Assembly (NCBI RefSeq): GCF_014203595.1
Contig: NZ_JACHJK010000001.1
Span: 498,582-562,581 of the forward strand
Source: Streptomyces echinatus
Lineage (GTDB): Bacteria > Actinomycetota > Actinomycetes > Streptomycetales > Streptomycetaceae
DNA length: 64,000 nt
Direction: 5' to 3'
Shown: piece by piece, positions 1 through 8,869 of the stretch
How the letters are laid out: each line of letters starts with the position of its first letter
Position numbering within the stretch: position 1 is the first letter of the stretch
Position numbers and translations under genes: made by a program
Notes under the pieces: model-generated
What the model was told of the DNA's origin: nothing
Database searches by the model: none
What the model saw: only the letters and a program-made list of their open reading frames with translations

Positions 1-1165
1 GTACGGCCCCGAGCGGGCCGGCTGGACCAAGATCTTCGCCCGCGACTCGCTCACCCGCCGGCTGGACTGGCCGATACTGCTGGCGGCCATCGCGCTGTCC
101 CTGATGGGCTCGCTGCTGGTCTTCTCGGCGACCCGCAACCGCACCGAGCTCAACCAGGGCGACCCGTACTTCTTCCTGGTCCGGCACCTGATGAACCTCG
201 GCATCGGGATCGCCCTGATGATCGGCACGGTCTGGCTCGGCCACCGGGCCCTGCGCAACGCCGTACCGATCCTCTACGGCCTGTCGGTGCTCCTCGCCCT
301 GGTCGTCCTGACCCCGCTCGGCGCGACGATCAACGGCCAGCGCAACTGGCTCGTGATCGGCGGCTTCTCCCTCCAGCCGGCCGAGTTCATGAAGGTCACG
401 ATCATCCTGGGCATGGCCATGCTGCTGGCCGCGCGGGTGGACGCGGGCGACAAGCCGTTCCCCGACCACCGGACCGTGTTCCAGTCGCTGTGCCTGGCCG
501 CCGTACCGATCCTGATCCTGCTCCTCATGCCCGACCTCGGCTCGGTGCTGGCCATGGTGGCCATCATCCTCGGCGTGCTGCTCGCCTCCGGCTCCTCCAA
601 CCGCTGGGTCTTCGGCCTGCTCATCGCGGGAGTGCTCGGCTGCGTGGCCATCTGGCAGCTGCACATCCTGGACGAGTACCAGATCAACCGGTTCGCGGCC
701 TTCGCCAACCCGGACCTGGACCCCGCGGGCGTCGGCTACAACACCAACCAGGCCCGGATCGCCATCGGCTCCGGCGGCCTCACCGGCGCCGGGCTCTTCC
801 ACGGCTCGCAGACCACCGGCCAGTTCGTGCCCGAACAGCAGACGGACTTCGTCTTCACGGTCGCGGGGGAGGAGCTGGGCTTCCTCGGCGCGGGCCTGAT
901 CATCTTCCTGATCGGAGTCGTCCTGTGGCGCGCCTGCCGGATAGCGCGCGACTCGACCGAGCTCTACGGCACGATCGTGGCCGCCGGGATCGTCGCCTGG
1001 TTCGCCTTCCAGTCGTTCGAGAACATCGGCATGACCCTCGGCATCATGCCCGTCACCGGCCTGCCCCTGCCGTTCGTGTCGTACGGCGGCTCGTCCATGT
1101 TCGCCGTCTGGGTCGCGATCGGACTGCTGCAGTCGATCAAGGTGCAGCGGCCGATGTCGGCGTGA
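1..1165 (+). CDS. rodA: RodA-type peptidoglycan glycosyltransferase (SEDS family), 5' end cut by the window
   Basis: The reading frame is open from base 2, so the gene starts upstream of the window; about 388 codons are visible. The protein is polytopic. It carries FtsW/RodA/SpoVE signatures: an NGQRNWL segment, a PAEFMKV segment, a VPEQQTDFVF loop and a C-terminal LPFVSYGGSS motif. SEDS proteins polymerise lipid II into glycan strands together with a class B PBP, here probably just upstream out of view. In Streptomyces the rodA/sfr locus serves differentiation and spore wall synthesis (family knowledge). The stop at 1163-1165 is followed by a 109-bp gap before the next gene on the same strand. 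RodA is preferred to FtsW because of the wider neighbourhood, not because of a decisive motif. Confidence 0.9.
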   Translation, partial: YGPERAGWTKIFARDSLTRRLDWPILLAAIALSLMGSLLVFSATRNRTELNQGDPYFFLVRHLMNLGIGIALMIGTVWLGHRALRNAVPILYGLSVLLALVVLTPLGATINGQRNWLVIGGFSLQPAEFMKVTIILGMAMLLAARVDAGDKPFPDHRTVFQSLCLAAVPILILLLMPDLGSVLAMVAIILGVLLASGSSNRWVFGLLIAGVLGCVAIWQLHILDEYQINRFAAFANPDLDPAGVGYNTNQARIAIGSGGLTGAGLFHGSQTTGQFVPEQQTDFVFTVAGEELGFLGAGLIIFLIGVVLWRACRIARDSTELYGTIVAAGIVAWFAFQSFENIGMTLGIMPVTGLPLPFVSYGGSSMFAVWVAIGLLQSIKVQRPMSA

Positions 1166-1262
1166 GCCACCGAGCCGGCACCAGGTCGTTCACCGGGTGG
1201 ATGGTGTGACTTCTCCGGCCATTCACCCGGGACGGCCCCTGCCGCGCCGGCCTCTCGCCCAC

Positions 1263-1268
1263 TAGATT
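1263..1268 (+). promoter_or_regulatory. Candidate -10 element for a leaderless CYTH-CHAD transcript
   Basis: TAGATT lies 6 nt upstream of the ATG at 1275, so transcription would begin at or next to the start codon. No Shine-Dalgarno sequence is visible before that ATG, consistent with leaderless translation. No convincing -35 box is seen. Confidence 0.35.
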
Positions 1269-1274
1269 CGGTGC

Positions 1275-2780
1275 ATGGCGGATGCGAAACGCGAGATCGA
1301 GCGCAAATACGAATCCGATGAGAGCGGCCTGCCCGACCTGACCGGAGTCGGCGCAGTGGCCACGGTCCTCGACAAGGGCCTGGTCGACCTGGACGCCACC
1401 TACTACGACACCGCCGACGAACGCCTGGCCGCGGCCTCGCTCACCCTGCGCCGCCGCACCGGCGGCTCGGACGCCGGCTGGCACCTGAAGTTCCCCGTCG
1501 CCCCCGGCGTCCGCGACGAGATCCGGGCCCCGCTCTCCGACACCGTCCCCGAGGAGATCGCCGCCCTGGTCCGCTCCCGGACCCGCGACCGCGCACTGAT
1601 CCCCCTCGTGCGGCTGCGCTCCTCCCGCGACGTACGGCACCTGGTCGACGCCGACGGCGCCCTGCTGGCCGAGGCGAGCCTCGACACCGTCACCGCCGAG
1701 CGGCTCACCGGCGCGGGCGGAGCCGCCCAGTGGACCGAGATCGAGATCGAACTGGCCGACGGCGGCGATCCGGCCCTCCTCGACCAGGTGGACAAGCGCC
1801 TGCACAAGGCGGGCGTACGACCGTCGAAGTCACCGTCGAAGCTGGCCCGCGCCCTGGAACAGACCACGCCGGGCCAAAGCGGGAAACGGCGCCCGAAGAA
1901 GGCCGGGCCCACCGGCCCCGTGACGGCCGGCGACCACGTCCTCGCCTACCTCCGCGCCCAGCGCGACGCACTGGTCGGGCTGGACCCCGCCGTCCGCCGC
2001 GACATCCCCGACTCGGTGCACCGGATGCGGGTCGCCACCCGCCGCGCCCGCAGCACCCTGCGCACCTTCGGGAACATCCTGGACCGCGCCGTCACCGACC
2101 CGGTCGCCGCCGAGCTGAAGTGGCTCGCGGGCGAGCTGGGCATCGACCGCGACCAGGAGGTGCTCGCCGACCGCCTGTCCACCGCCCTCGACGCACTCCC
2201 GCCCGGCCTGGTCACCGGCCCCGTCCACGAACGGCTCACCGCCTGGGCCGGCCGCCGGCACGGCGGCGCCCACGCCCACCTGACCGGCGTCCTGGACTCC
2301 CGCCGCTACCTGATCCTGCTGGACTCCCTGGACACCCTGCTCGTGGACCCGCCGCTGCGGAAGGCGGCCCGCAAGAAGCCGGAGAAGGCGCTCGGCAAGG
2401 CCGTACGCAAGGACGAGAAGAAGCTGACCGGCCTCGTGGAGCACGCACTGGAGCTGCCGCCGGGCGAAGACCGCGACGTCGCCCTGCACGAGGCCCGCAA
2501 GAAGGCCAAACGCACCCGGTACGCGGCCGAGGCCGTCACCGACGCCCTGGGCGGCCCCGCCCGCTCCCTCACGAAGTCCATGAAGTCCCTCACCACCCTG
2601 CTCGGCGACCACCAGGACAGCGTCATGGCCCGACGCACCCTGCGCGAGTTCGCGGCCGTGGCCCACGCGGCGGGAGAGAGCGCCTTCACGTACGGGCTGC
2701 TGTACGGCAGGGAGGAGGCGCGGGCGGCGGAGCTGGAGGCCGAGCTGCCGGAGCGGTGGAGGAAGATCACGAACGGGTAG
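1275..2780 (+). CDS. CYTH and CHAD domain-containing protein
   Basis: This is a 501-aa soluble protein. The N-terminal CYTH (triphosphate tunnel) domain starts with the ExExK signature E7-x-E9-x-K11 and spans roughly residues 5-200. A linker rich in Lys/Arg/Pro follows. The C-terminal CHAD domain (about 215-495) has its conserved His/Arg helices, VHRMRVATRRAR near 248 and LHEARKKAKRTRY near 405. CYTH domains bind or hydrolyse triphosphates and CHAD domains bind polyphosphate, so a polyphosphate-related role is likely but unproven. The gene sits between rodA and the TIGR03960 gene on the same strand. The ATG is the only sensible start, because the ExExK motif begins seven residues later. Confidence 0.9.
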   Translation: MADAKREIERKYESDESGLPDLTGVGAVATVLDKGLVDLDATYYDTADERLAAASLTLRRRTGGSDAGWHLKFPVAPGVRDEIRAPLSDTVPEEIAALVRSRTRDRALIPLVRLRSSRDVRHLVDADGALLAEASLDTVTAERLTGAGGAAQWTEIEIELADGGDPALLDQVDKRLHKAGVRPSKSPSKLARALEQTTPGQSGKRRPKKAGPTGPVTAGDHVLAYLRAQRDALVGLDPAVRRDIPDSVHRMRVATRRARSTLRTFGNILDRAVTDPVAAELKWLAGELGIDRDQEVLADRLSTALDALPPGLVTGPVHERLTAWAGRRHGGAHAHLTGVLDSRRYLILLDSLDTLLVDPPLRKAARKKPEKALGKAVRKDEKKLTGLVEHALELPPGEDRDVALHEARKKAKRTRYAAEAVTDALGGPARSLTKSMKSLTTLLGDHQDSVMARRTLREFAAVAHAAGESAFTYGLLYGREEARAAELEAELPERWRKITNG

Positions 2781-2859
2781 GCCGGCCGAGCGTACGGGGG
2801 AGTCCGCCGGGCGGGTTACGCTTGATGGTCACCCCTGTCAGCTCACGAAGGTTCGCGAG

Positions 2860-4830
2860 ATGCCTGCCGAAGCCGCCGAGTCGGTGTTCCCGCAGCTCGA
2901 AGCACTGCTCCCGCATGTGCAGAAGCCCATCCAGTACGTCGGCGGAGAGCTCAATTCCACGGTCAAGCCGTGGGACGAGTGCGATGTCCGCTGGGCGCTC
3001 ATGTACCCGGACGCGTACGAGGTCGGTCTGCCCAACCAGGGCGTCATGATCCTCTACGAGGTACTCAACGAGCAGGAGGGTGTCCTCGCCGAGCGCACCT
3101 ACAGCGTCTGGCCGGACCTCGAGGCGCTGATGCGTGAGCACGGCGTCCCGCAGTTCACGGTCGACACCCACCGCCCGGTGAAGGCCTTCGACGTGTTCGG
3201 CCTCAGCTTCTCCACGGAGCTGGGCTACACCAACATGCTCACGGCCCTGGACCTGGCGGGCATCCCGCTGGAGTCCAAGGCCCGCACCGTCGACGACCCG
3301 ATCGTCCTGGCGGGCGGCCACGCGGCCTTCAACCCGGAGCCGATCGCGGACTTCATCGACGCGGCGATCATCGGCGACGGCGAGCAGGCCGTGCTGGACA
3401 TGACGCGGATCATCAAGGAATGGAAGGCGGAGGGCCGCCCCGGCGGCCGCGAGGAGGTCCTCTTCCGCCTGGCGAAGACGGGCGGGGTGTACATCCCGGC
3501 GTTCTACGACGTCGAGTACCTGCCCGACGGCCGTATCGCCCGCGTCGTCCCCAACAAGTCCGGCGTCCCGTGGCGGGTCTCCAAGCACACGGTGATGGAC
3601 CTGGACGAGTGGCCCTACCCCAAGCAGCCCCTCGTGCCCCTGGCCGAGACGGTCCACGAGCGCATGTCGGTGGAGATCTTCCGCGGCTGCACCCGAGGCT
3701 GCCGCTTCTGCCAGGCCGGCATGATCACCCGCCCCGTCCGTGAGCGCTCGATCACCGGCATCGGCGAGATGGTCGAGAAGGGCCTCAAGGCGACCGGCTT
3801 CGAGGAGGTCGGCCTGCTCTCCCTGTCCTCCGCGGACCACTCGGAGATCGGCGACATCGCCAAGGGCCTCGCGGACCGCTACGAGGAAGACAAGATCGGC
3901 CTCTCGCTCCCCTCGACCCGCGTCGACGCCTTCAACGTCGACCTGGCGAACGAGCTGACCCGCAACGGCCGCCGCTCCGGCCTGACCTTCGCCCCCGAGG
4001 GCGGCTCGGAGCGCATGCGCAAGGTCATCAACAAGATGGTCTCGGAAGAGGACCTGATCCGTACGGTCGCCACGGCCTACGGCAACGGCTGGCGCCAGGT
4101 GAAGCTGTACTTCATGTGCGGGCTGCCGACGGAGACCGACGAGGACGTCCTCCAGATCGCCGACATGGCGATGAACGTGATCCAGAAGGGCCGAGAGGTC
4201 TCCGGCCAGGGTGACATCCGCTGCACGGTCTCGATCGGCGGCTTCGTCCCCAAGCCCCACACCCCCTTCCAGTGGGCCCCGCAGCTCTCCGCCGAGGAGA
4301 CGGACGCCCGCCTGGAGAAGCTGCGCGACAAGATCCGCGGCGACAAGAAGTACGGCCGCTCGATCGGCTTCCGCTACCACGACGGCAAGCCCGGCATCGT
4401 CGAGGGCCTGCTCTCCCGCGGCGACCGCCGCCTCGGTGCGGTCATCCGCGCGGTGTACGACGACGGCGGCCGCTTCGACGGCTGGCGCGAGCACTTCTCC
4501 TACGACCGCTGGATGGCGTGCGCGGACAAGGCCCTCGCCCCCTCCGGCGTGGACGTCGACTGGTACACCACCCGCGAGCGCACCTACGAGGAGGTCCTGC
4601 CCTGGGACCACCTCGACTCCGGCCTCGACAAGGACTGGCTCTGGGAGGACTGGCAGGACGCCCTCGACGAGACGGAGGTCGAGGACTGCCGCTGGACCCC
4701 GTGCTTCGACTGCGGCGTGTGCCCGCAGATGGACACCAGCATCCAGATCGGCCCGACCGGCAAGAAGCTCCTGCCTCTGACGGTCAAGAACGCGGGCCCG
4801 ACGCCGGCTTCCAGCGGTCACACGCACTGA
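2860..4830 (+). CDS. TIGR03960 family B12-binding-domain radical SAM protein
   Basis: The product is 656 aa. The N-terminal half (about 1-240) resembles a B12-binding-like domain. The radical SAM cluster motif CTRGCRFC is seen with C277, C281 and C284, followed by a TIM-barrel region containing FAPEGGS and the YFMCGLPTE strand. The C-terminus carries a CFDCGVC cysteine cluster. Substrate is unknown. In many actinobacteria and firmicutes this family sits next to a TIGR03936 protein, usually ahead of RNase E/G; here that partner lies 16 kb away at 20709-21527. The ATG at 2860 follows a weak purine stretch. Confidence 0.9.
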   Translation: MPAEAAESVFPQLEALLPHVQKPIQYVGGELNSTVKPWDECDVRWALMYPDAYEVGLPNQGVMILYEVLNEQEGVLAERTYSVWPDLEALMREHGVPQFTVDTHRPVKAFDVFGLSFSTELGYTNMLTALDLAGIPLESKARTVDDPIVLAGGHAAFNPEPIADFIDAAIIGDGEQAVLDMTRIIKEWKAEGRPGGREEVLFRLAKTGGVYIPAFYDVEYLPDGRIARVVPNKSGVPWRVSKHTVMDLDEWPYPKQPLVPLAETVHERMSVEIFRGCTRGCRFCQAGMITRPVRERSITGIGEMVEKGLKATGFEEVGLLSLSSADHSEIGDIAKGLADRYEEDKIGLSLPSTRVDAFNVDLANELTRNGRRSGLTFAPEGGSERMRKVINKMVSEEDLIRTVATAYGNGWRQVKLYFMCGLPTETDEDVLQIADMAMNVIQKGREVSGQGDIRCTVSIGGFVPKPHTPFQWAPQLSAEETDARLEKLRDKIRGDKKYGRSIGFRYHDGKPGIVEGLLSRGDRRLGAVIRAVYDDGGRFDGWREHFSYDRWMACADKALAPSGVDVDWYTTRERTYEEVLPWDHLDSGLDKDWLWEDWQDALDETEVEDCRWTPCFDCGVCPQMDTSIQIGPTGKKLLPLTVKNAGPTPASSGHTH

Positions 4831-4876
4831 CGTGGGCGGGGTCTGCCGGAGCAGGGGTGCCTGCTGAAGACCTTGG

Positions 4877-4912
4877 GGAGCCCCCTTCGATACGGAGGGG
4901 GCTCCTTCGCTT
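4877..4912 (+). terminator. Hairpin terminator after the radical SAM gene
   Basis: Arms 4877-4888 and 4894-4905 pair over 12 bp with a 5-nt loop (one G-T pair). A T-containing tail (4906-4914) follows. It lies 47 bp beyond the stop codon and marks the end of the rodA-side core block. Confidence 0.75.
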
Positions 4913-4986
4913 TTGGGGTGCGTCCGGAGGCAGCGCGGGACACGGTGCCTCCGTGCCCTGCGGGCGCTGAGACCCGCGCGGACTGC

Positions 4987-5190
4987 CGTGAGGTTCGTGC
5001 GTCAGTAGGTGGCCACCAGCAACACCCGGTCCTCCAGCGGCAGTCGCCAGGGACGGCCGCGCTGAACATCGTCGCCACGGCGCCGTACCAACGCCACCAG
5101 CCTGGCGAACTTCACCTCGGACAGCCCGGAGAACGGCTCGATCCACTTCGGATCATCCGCTGAGATCACCCACCCATGCCCAGGCAACGC
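4987..5190 (-). pseudogene. N-terminal remnant of an IS5-type DDE transposase
   Basis: On the minus strand about 60 codons resemble the start of Streptomyces IS5/IS112-type transposases: WIEPFSGLS, then FARLVALVRRRG, then GRPWRLPLEDRVLLVATY. The next codon is TGA at 5002-5004 where the family has Trp (YWRTNLT). Reading through the stop continues as RTNLT, after which similarity ends near 4987. This is therefore a nonsense-mutated 5' scrap with no catalytic domain left. No inverted repeats or target duplications could be identified. The element family is inferred from the motif pattern only. Confidence 0.6.
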
Positions 5191-5540
5191 ACCAATTCTT
5201 TCGCAACGACCTGCCCAAGTTCGCCTCGTCCGGCAGCTCTTCAGGTTGTTACCGGAGGGACACGGATTAGAGGCCTTTGAGTCGCCTGCTGACCGAGGGA
5301 AGGGCTCAGAAGGCGGCGCCACCATCGCGGCGACCCTGTACCCATCGGCTCCCCGAGAAATCTGGCACCGCAGAGATCGGGTTCCTCTACGACAACACGC
5401 CTCGCGCGGAGCACCAGCACCGCAGCCCCCGACATGAGCGAGCCCGCCGACTTCACCCTGCTCAACCGACTATGGCACGTTCGCCGAAATCCAAGCAGTA
5501 GACCCAGAGCACACCACAGCCACCCCATTCGGACCGCATG
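5191..5540. other. Non-coding or decayed stretch between IS remnant and DUF4291 gene
   Basis: No convincing gene is visible on either strand. Short open frames exist but have no recognisable motifs. A phrase YGTFAEIQAVDPEH appears on the plus strand near 5470-5511 with no start, ribosome site or recognised relative, and may be a gene remnant. Confidence 0.4.
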
Positions 5541-6134
5541 TCAGGGGCGCAAGTGGGTCAGTAGTTCGTCACCGGCGGGGTACGGCTGTTCCTGGGGGAG
5601 GAGTCGAGCAGCGGAGTCCGCATCGCCGCCACTGACGAGGGCGCGGATTTGGCGGGCGAGCGGAGTCACATCACTGATGGACACGATCCACTCGTCCGCG
5701 TAACGTGCCGATGCCTCGCCCGAGAGCCCCAATTGCAGCGATCGGTACGGCAAGGGACACAAATTCAGGTCGCGTTCGGGATCCCACTGCACCCGCGCCG
5801 GGGACCGCCGCAACTGCCGCTTCCACGCCGCCTGATCCGCGTACAGCTCGGGCACGTAGTGCGACAGACACGCGTTGCGCAGCGCCCAGTCGAAGCCGTC
5901 GCGATCGATCTCGACTGCAAGAACGGTCTCCTGCCCGGCGCTCGTGCCCCAGTTGGAGCGGTACATCATCCACAGGAAGCTGGGCTTGATCCACGTCATG
6001 CGGTCAGGCTTCCACGCGGCGGGAAAGCGGCCGTCACGGATGGCGGGCCTTCCGATTTCAGGGGAGTACGCCTGGTAGACGGTGATCGTGGATGCCGTGT
6101 GGAGCGCGCGGATCCTGCGGTGCGGTTCTTCCAT
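5541..6134 (-). CDS. DUF4291 domain-containing protein
   Basis: From the ATG at 6134 the product is 197 aa, which is the usual size for DUF4291. Characteristic segments are TITVYQAYSPEIG, the strongly conserved DRMTWIKPSFLWMMYRS, and an ERDLNLCPLPYRSLQ stretch near the C-terminus. No function is established for the family. The open frame extends 110 codons further upstream, but that part is low-complexity and unlike the family, so I chose the internal ATG just before the conserved IRALHT segment. No strong ribosome binding site is visible. It is an orphan gene in an accessory region flanked by decayed sequence. Confidence 0.75.
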   Translation of the reverse strand: MEEPHRRIRALHTASTITVYQAYSPEIGRPAIRDGRFPAAWKPDRMTWIKPSFLWMMYRSNWGTSAGQETVLAVEIDRDGFDWALRNACLSHYVPELYADQAAWKRQLRRSPARVQWDPERDLNLCPLPYRSLQLGLSGEASARYADEWIVSISDVTPLARQIRALVSGGDADSAARLLPQEQPYPAGDELLTHLRP

Positions 6135-6554
6135 GGCGTACAGCGTGGGCTCGTCCGGCTCCGGTGGCCACTGGTTTTCGACAGTCGCTCGCCGCGAGGG
6201 CACACCGGCCACGCCTCCACGGAGGGGTCCGATGGCATGGACGCTGCCAAACAAAAAGGAGGGCGGGGGTCGCCGAGTGTCCGGTGCGTGTGCAGTGGGA
6301 CCCGGACCGGTCGACCGGAACACCTTCGTCGGCGATTGGGAGCGGACGGCTGACTGGCTCCGACCGGTCAGCCGCGACTCGCACGCCGATCGGCAAGAAG
6401 TTGCTGGCTCAGTGAAATCCGCATCACCCGTACGGCGGCCCTGGCGTGCAGCCGGTCGCCGCAACCGGAAGCCTAGGATTCCTCACTGGACAACGGGGAA
6501 ATACCTGCCTTGTCAAGACATAGGCAGACCCGCTCCCTGGCCGAAGGAGACGGG
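6135..6554. other. Intergenic region upstream of DUF4291 and DUF6230 genes
   Basis: The region lies between divergent genes and should hold both promoters. A minus-strand frame is open here but shows no recognisable family. No clear promoter pair was found. A GAAGGAGACGGG ribosome site at its right edge (6543-6554) serves the plus-strand gene. Confidence 0.35.
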
Positions 6555-7178
6555 ATGTCGCACCGTGCCGGCAAGACCCGTTGGCGGCGCTTCGCGGCGA
6601 TCCTGGTTTCCGGCGTCGCAGCCTGCGCAGCCCTCGGCGTCGCCATGGGGCAGGGGGCACTGGCCGCGTCGTTCCTCATTTCCGGCCAGAGGTTCCAGGT
6701 CACCGCGGACACGCTGACCGCTCGGGGATTCAGTGTCTACGGCATGGTGGATGTGACCAGGCAGGGCGAGCGTGTACCGGTCCAGGTCACCGGAGCCCGG
6801 CACTCGACGATCAGCGGACTGTGCGAGTCCGTAGTGGTCGACGTCCCGGTGCTGGGCCCGCAGACGCTGAAGCTCACCGGCGGACGCGAACGCCCGATCG
6901 AGGCATCGAGTCTGTTCCTCGACACGACGTCCCAGTCGGCCGGACAGGCGGACTTCAAAGGCCTCGACCAGGGCATCGCGCAGGGGGAGATCACCAAGGG
7001 ACCGATCAGTCCGGACGACAGGAGCTCGCGGTTCTTCGATCCCAACGGTTTCGGGCAACAGGCCGCGTCGGTCATCCTGACCGACGTGCACGTGACCGCG
7101 GTCGCGCTCTCTGCCGGTACGTTCAACATTCCCGGCCTGCGCGTGCGGATCGAACAAGCCCGTCATGAATGCTCCTGA
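6555..7178 (+). CDS. DUF6230 family exported protein
   Basis: The ATG at 6555 sits 5 nt after GGAGA and gives a 207-aa protein. Residues 1-38 form an export or anchor signal: a basic start, then a hydrophobic segment ending near QGALAAS. The rest is a beta-rich domain with two Cys positions (GLCES, HECS at the end), compatible with a disulfide. Sequence and its DUF6114 neighbour match the Streptomyces DUF6230 family, sometimes labelled cholesterol esterase without catalytic evidence; I see no esterase motif here. It is 85 bp upstream of the DUF6114 gene and probably co-transcribed with it. Confidence 0.75.
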   Translation: MSHRAGKTRWRRFAAILVSGVAACAALGVAMGQGALAASFLISGQRFQVTADTLTARGFSVYGMVDVTRQGERVPVQVTGARHSTISGLCESVVVDVPVLGPQTLKLTGGRERPIEASSLFLDTTSQSAGQADFKGLDQGIAQGEITKGPISPDDRSSRFFDPNGFGQQAASVILTDVHVTAVALSAGTFNIPGLRVRIEQARHECS

Positions 7179-7263
7179 CTCCCGTGCGGGCCGGGCCCGC
7201 CGAACGCCCCCGCCTTCGCCTCACACGGCCCGTGCCAGACCGCACCGCTGATCAGGAAGACAC

Positions 7264-7746
7264 GTGATCACCAACCTCTTCGGCAGACGGCCCCGGCTGC
7301 GCGTCACGGCGGCGCGCACCCGACGCGGGTTCAGAACCTGGCGTGGTGAACGTCCCTTCTGGGCCGGGCTTTTCACCCTGATGGCCGGATTGCCCATCCT
7401 GTACTGGCCGTACGCGCATCTCGACCTGGGCGGAATTCCCCTGGCCATGTCGACCACGTCCGGTGCCGGAGCCCTGATCATCGGAGTTCTGCTCATCACC
7501 CTGGGTCTCACCCATTGGTATCAACCGCACCTTCGCGTGTTCGCCGGGATCGCCACTCTCCTGCTCACTCTCGTCTCCTTCCCCGTCGCGAACTTCGGCG
7601 GCCTCTTCCTCGGACTGATCACCGGTCTGATCGGCGGCTCCCTGGCCTGCTCCTGGGCTCCCCCCGTCACCACCGAACCGTCGACGGCGTCGGCGGACCG
7701 CGCGCCCACGGCTGTTCCGGCAGGCGAAAGACGACCTGGCAGCTGA
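7264..7746 (+). CDS. DUF6114 family integral membrane protein
   Basis: This 160-aa protein starts at GTG 7264 after AGGAAG. A basic N-terminus with WRGERPFWAG leads into about four hydrophobic helices (residues 35-140), followed by a short Pro/Thr-rich tail. The WRxxRPFWAGL motif is typical of DUF6114. The gene lies directly downstream of the DUF6230 gene; this two-gene cassette is common in Streptomyces and suggests a membrane partner for the exported protein. Function is unknown. Confidence 0.75.
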   Translation: MITNLFGRRPRLRVTAARTRRGFRTWRGERPFWAGLFTLMAGLPILYWPYAHLDLGGIPLAMSTTSGAGALIIGVLLITLGLTHWYQPHLRVFAGIATLLLTLVSFPVANFGGLFLGLITGLIGGSLACSWAPPVTTEPSTASADRAPTAVPAGERRPGS

Positions 7747-7826
7747 CCAGGCCAGTCGGTTCACGCAGCCTCGCCCGGACCCGCGGACGGGAGGGGCCCT
7801 CGGCGTGGTCTGACGCGGGGGGTGGG

Positions 7827-7967
7827 TCAGGCTGCCGGGGTGCCGGTCTCCTGCGCGGAGACCGCGAACGCCTCGGGGCCCTTCTCCGCCGCCGCCGGGT
7901 CCATCCACATGACCTGCCAGCCGTGGCCGTCGAGGTCGAAGAAGCTGCGTGAGTACATGAAGCCAGT
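7827..7967 (-). pseudogene. 3' fragment of a VOC (glyoxalase-fold) family gene
   Basis: On the minus strand the last ~46 codons read GFMYSRSFFDLDGHGWQ followed by VMWMDPAAAEKGPEAFA and a normal stop. This is the typical C-terminal end of small VOC proteins. Upstream of GFM the frame no longer resembles a VOC protein. At that point an unrelated plus-strand oxidase fragment begins, so the 5' two thirds of the gene are gone. The fragment has no start codon of its own. Confidence 0.6.
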
Positions 7968-8751
7968 GAGAAGTCGCACCCCGACCTCTACTGGGGCGTA
8001 CTGCAGGTGGCCGCCGGCGCGCAGCGCATCGCGCAGGACACCGCGGCCGACAAGCGGTTCCATATGCGTCTGGGCATCGGGACCAACGGGACGACCAGGG
8101 CACAGATCCGTGCGAACGCCAACGTCAACGCCATCGGCCAGTTCTACGGCACCGTCCAGGAACTGCGTGCCGTCCTCGGCCCGCGCTGAACACCGGCACG
8201 GCCGAGGAGCGCGCCCGCAACAGCGCGTCCGTCCGTCAGGTGACCCCCGGTGAGGCGAGCGAACTGCTGAGCGCGACCACACCGATCGAACGCTTCGCCA
8301 CCAAGTCGGCGATGCTGGACTCCCGGACGCTCCTGACCGACCGGCAGGTCGGCGCCGCGGCCGAGCGCCTTCTGGAGTGGCCCGGCAGCGGCAACGAGGA
8401 CGGAGCCGGGTTCGCGATGTTCGCCCTCGGCGGTGAGATCAACCGGGTGGCGCCGGACTCGACCGCGTTCGTGCACCGCGACGAGCTCTTCGTCCTCGCC
8501 GCCGAGACCTCGTGGGCGGACTACGACCGCCCGGCGTCGCCGACACCAACCTCCGCTGGCTTGACCGGTTCTACGGCGACATCTTCGCCGAGGGCACACC
8601 CGAACACTCCTACCAGAACTTCCCCGACCCGACGCTGAAGAACTGGCAGGACGCCTACTACGGCACGAACTGCCCCCGGCTTGTCCAGGTGAAGCGGAAG
8701 TACGACCCGACCGGCTTCTTCAGCTACCAGCAGGCGATCGGCACGCGCTGA
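7968..8751 (+). pseudogene. FAD-binding berberine-bridge-type oxidase, 5'-truncated with two frameshifts
   Basis: Three consecutive frames carry one continuous protein. The first reads EKSHPDLYWGVLQ through VQELRAVLG and hits a stop at 8187-8189. The second covers the part ending FVHRDELFVLAAETSWADYDR. The third begins GVADTNLRWLDRFYGDIF and ends with the BBE-domain tail KRKYDPTGFFSYQQ. Each change of frame fits one missing base, near 8182 and near 8532. The N-terminal FAD-binding domain is absent. The piece abuts the VOC fragment at about 7967. In family terms this was a covalent-FAD oxidoreductase of the berberine bridge class; it can no longer be functional. Confidence 0.8.
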
Positions 8752-8811
8752 GCCCGAACGGCGCGGGGCACGTCGGATGAGGAGGCGCCGTCCGGTTCGC
8801 GGCGAGTTGTC

Positions 8812-8841
8812 TTGAATCGGGCGGCGGGCCGTTGCTAAGCC
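8812..8841 (+). promoter_or_regulatory. Candidate sigma70-type promoter for the haloperoxidase-like gene
   Basis: TTGAAT (8812-8817) and TAAGCC (8836-8841) are separated by 18 bp and lie about 30 bp ahead of the GTG at 8870. The match is moderate. Confidence 0.35.
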
Positions 8842-8869
8842 TGGGGCACCCAACTCCAGGGAGCACGCC

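Noticed and set aside
5434..5703. Small plus-strand gene near 5434
   Set aside because: It lacks a ribosome site, runs into the opposing DUF4291 gene and shows no conserved motif.
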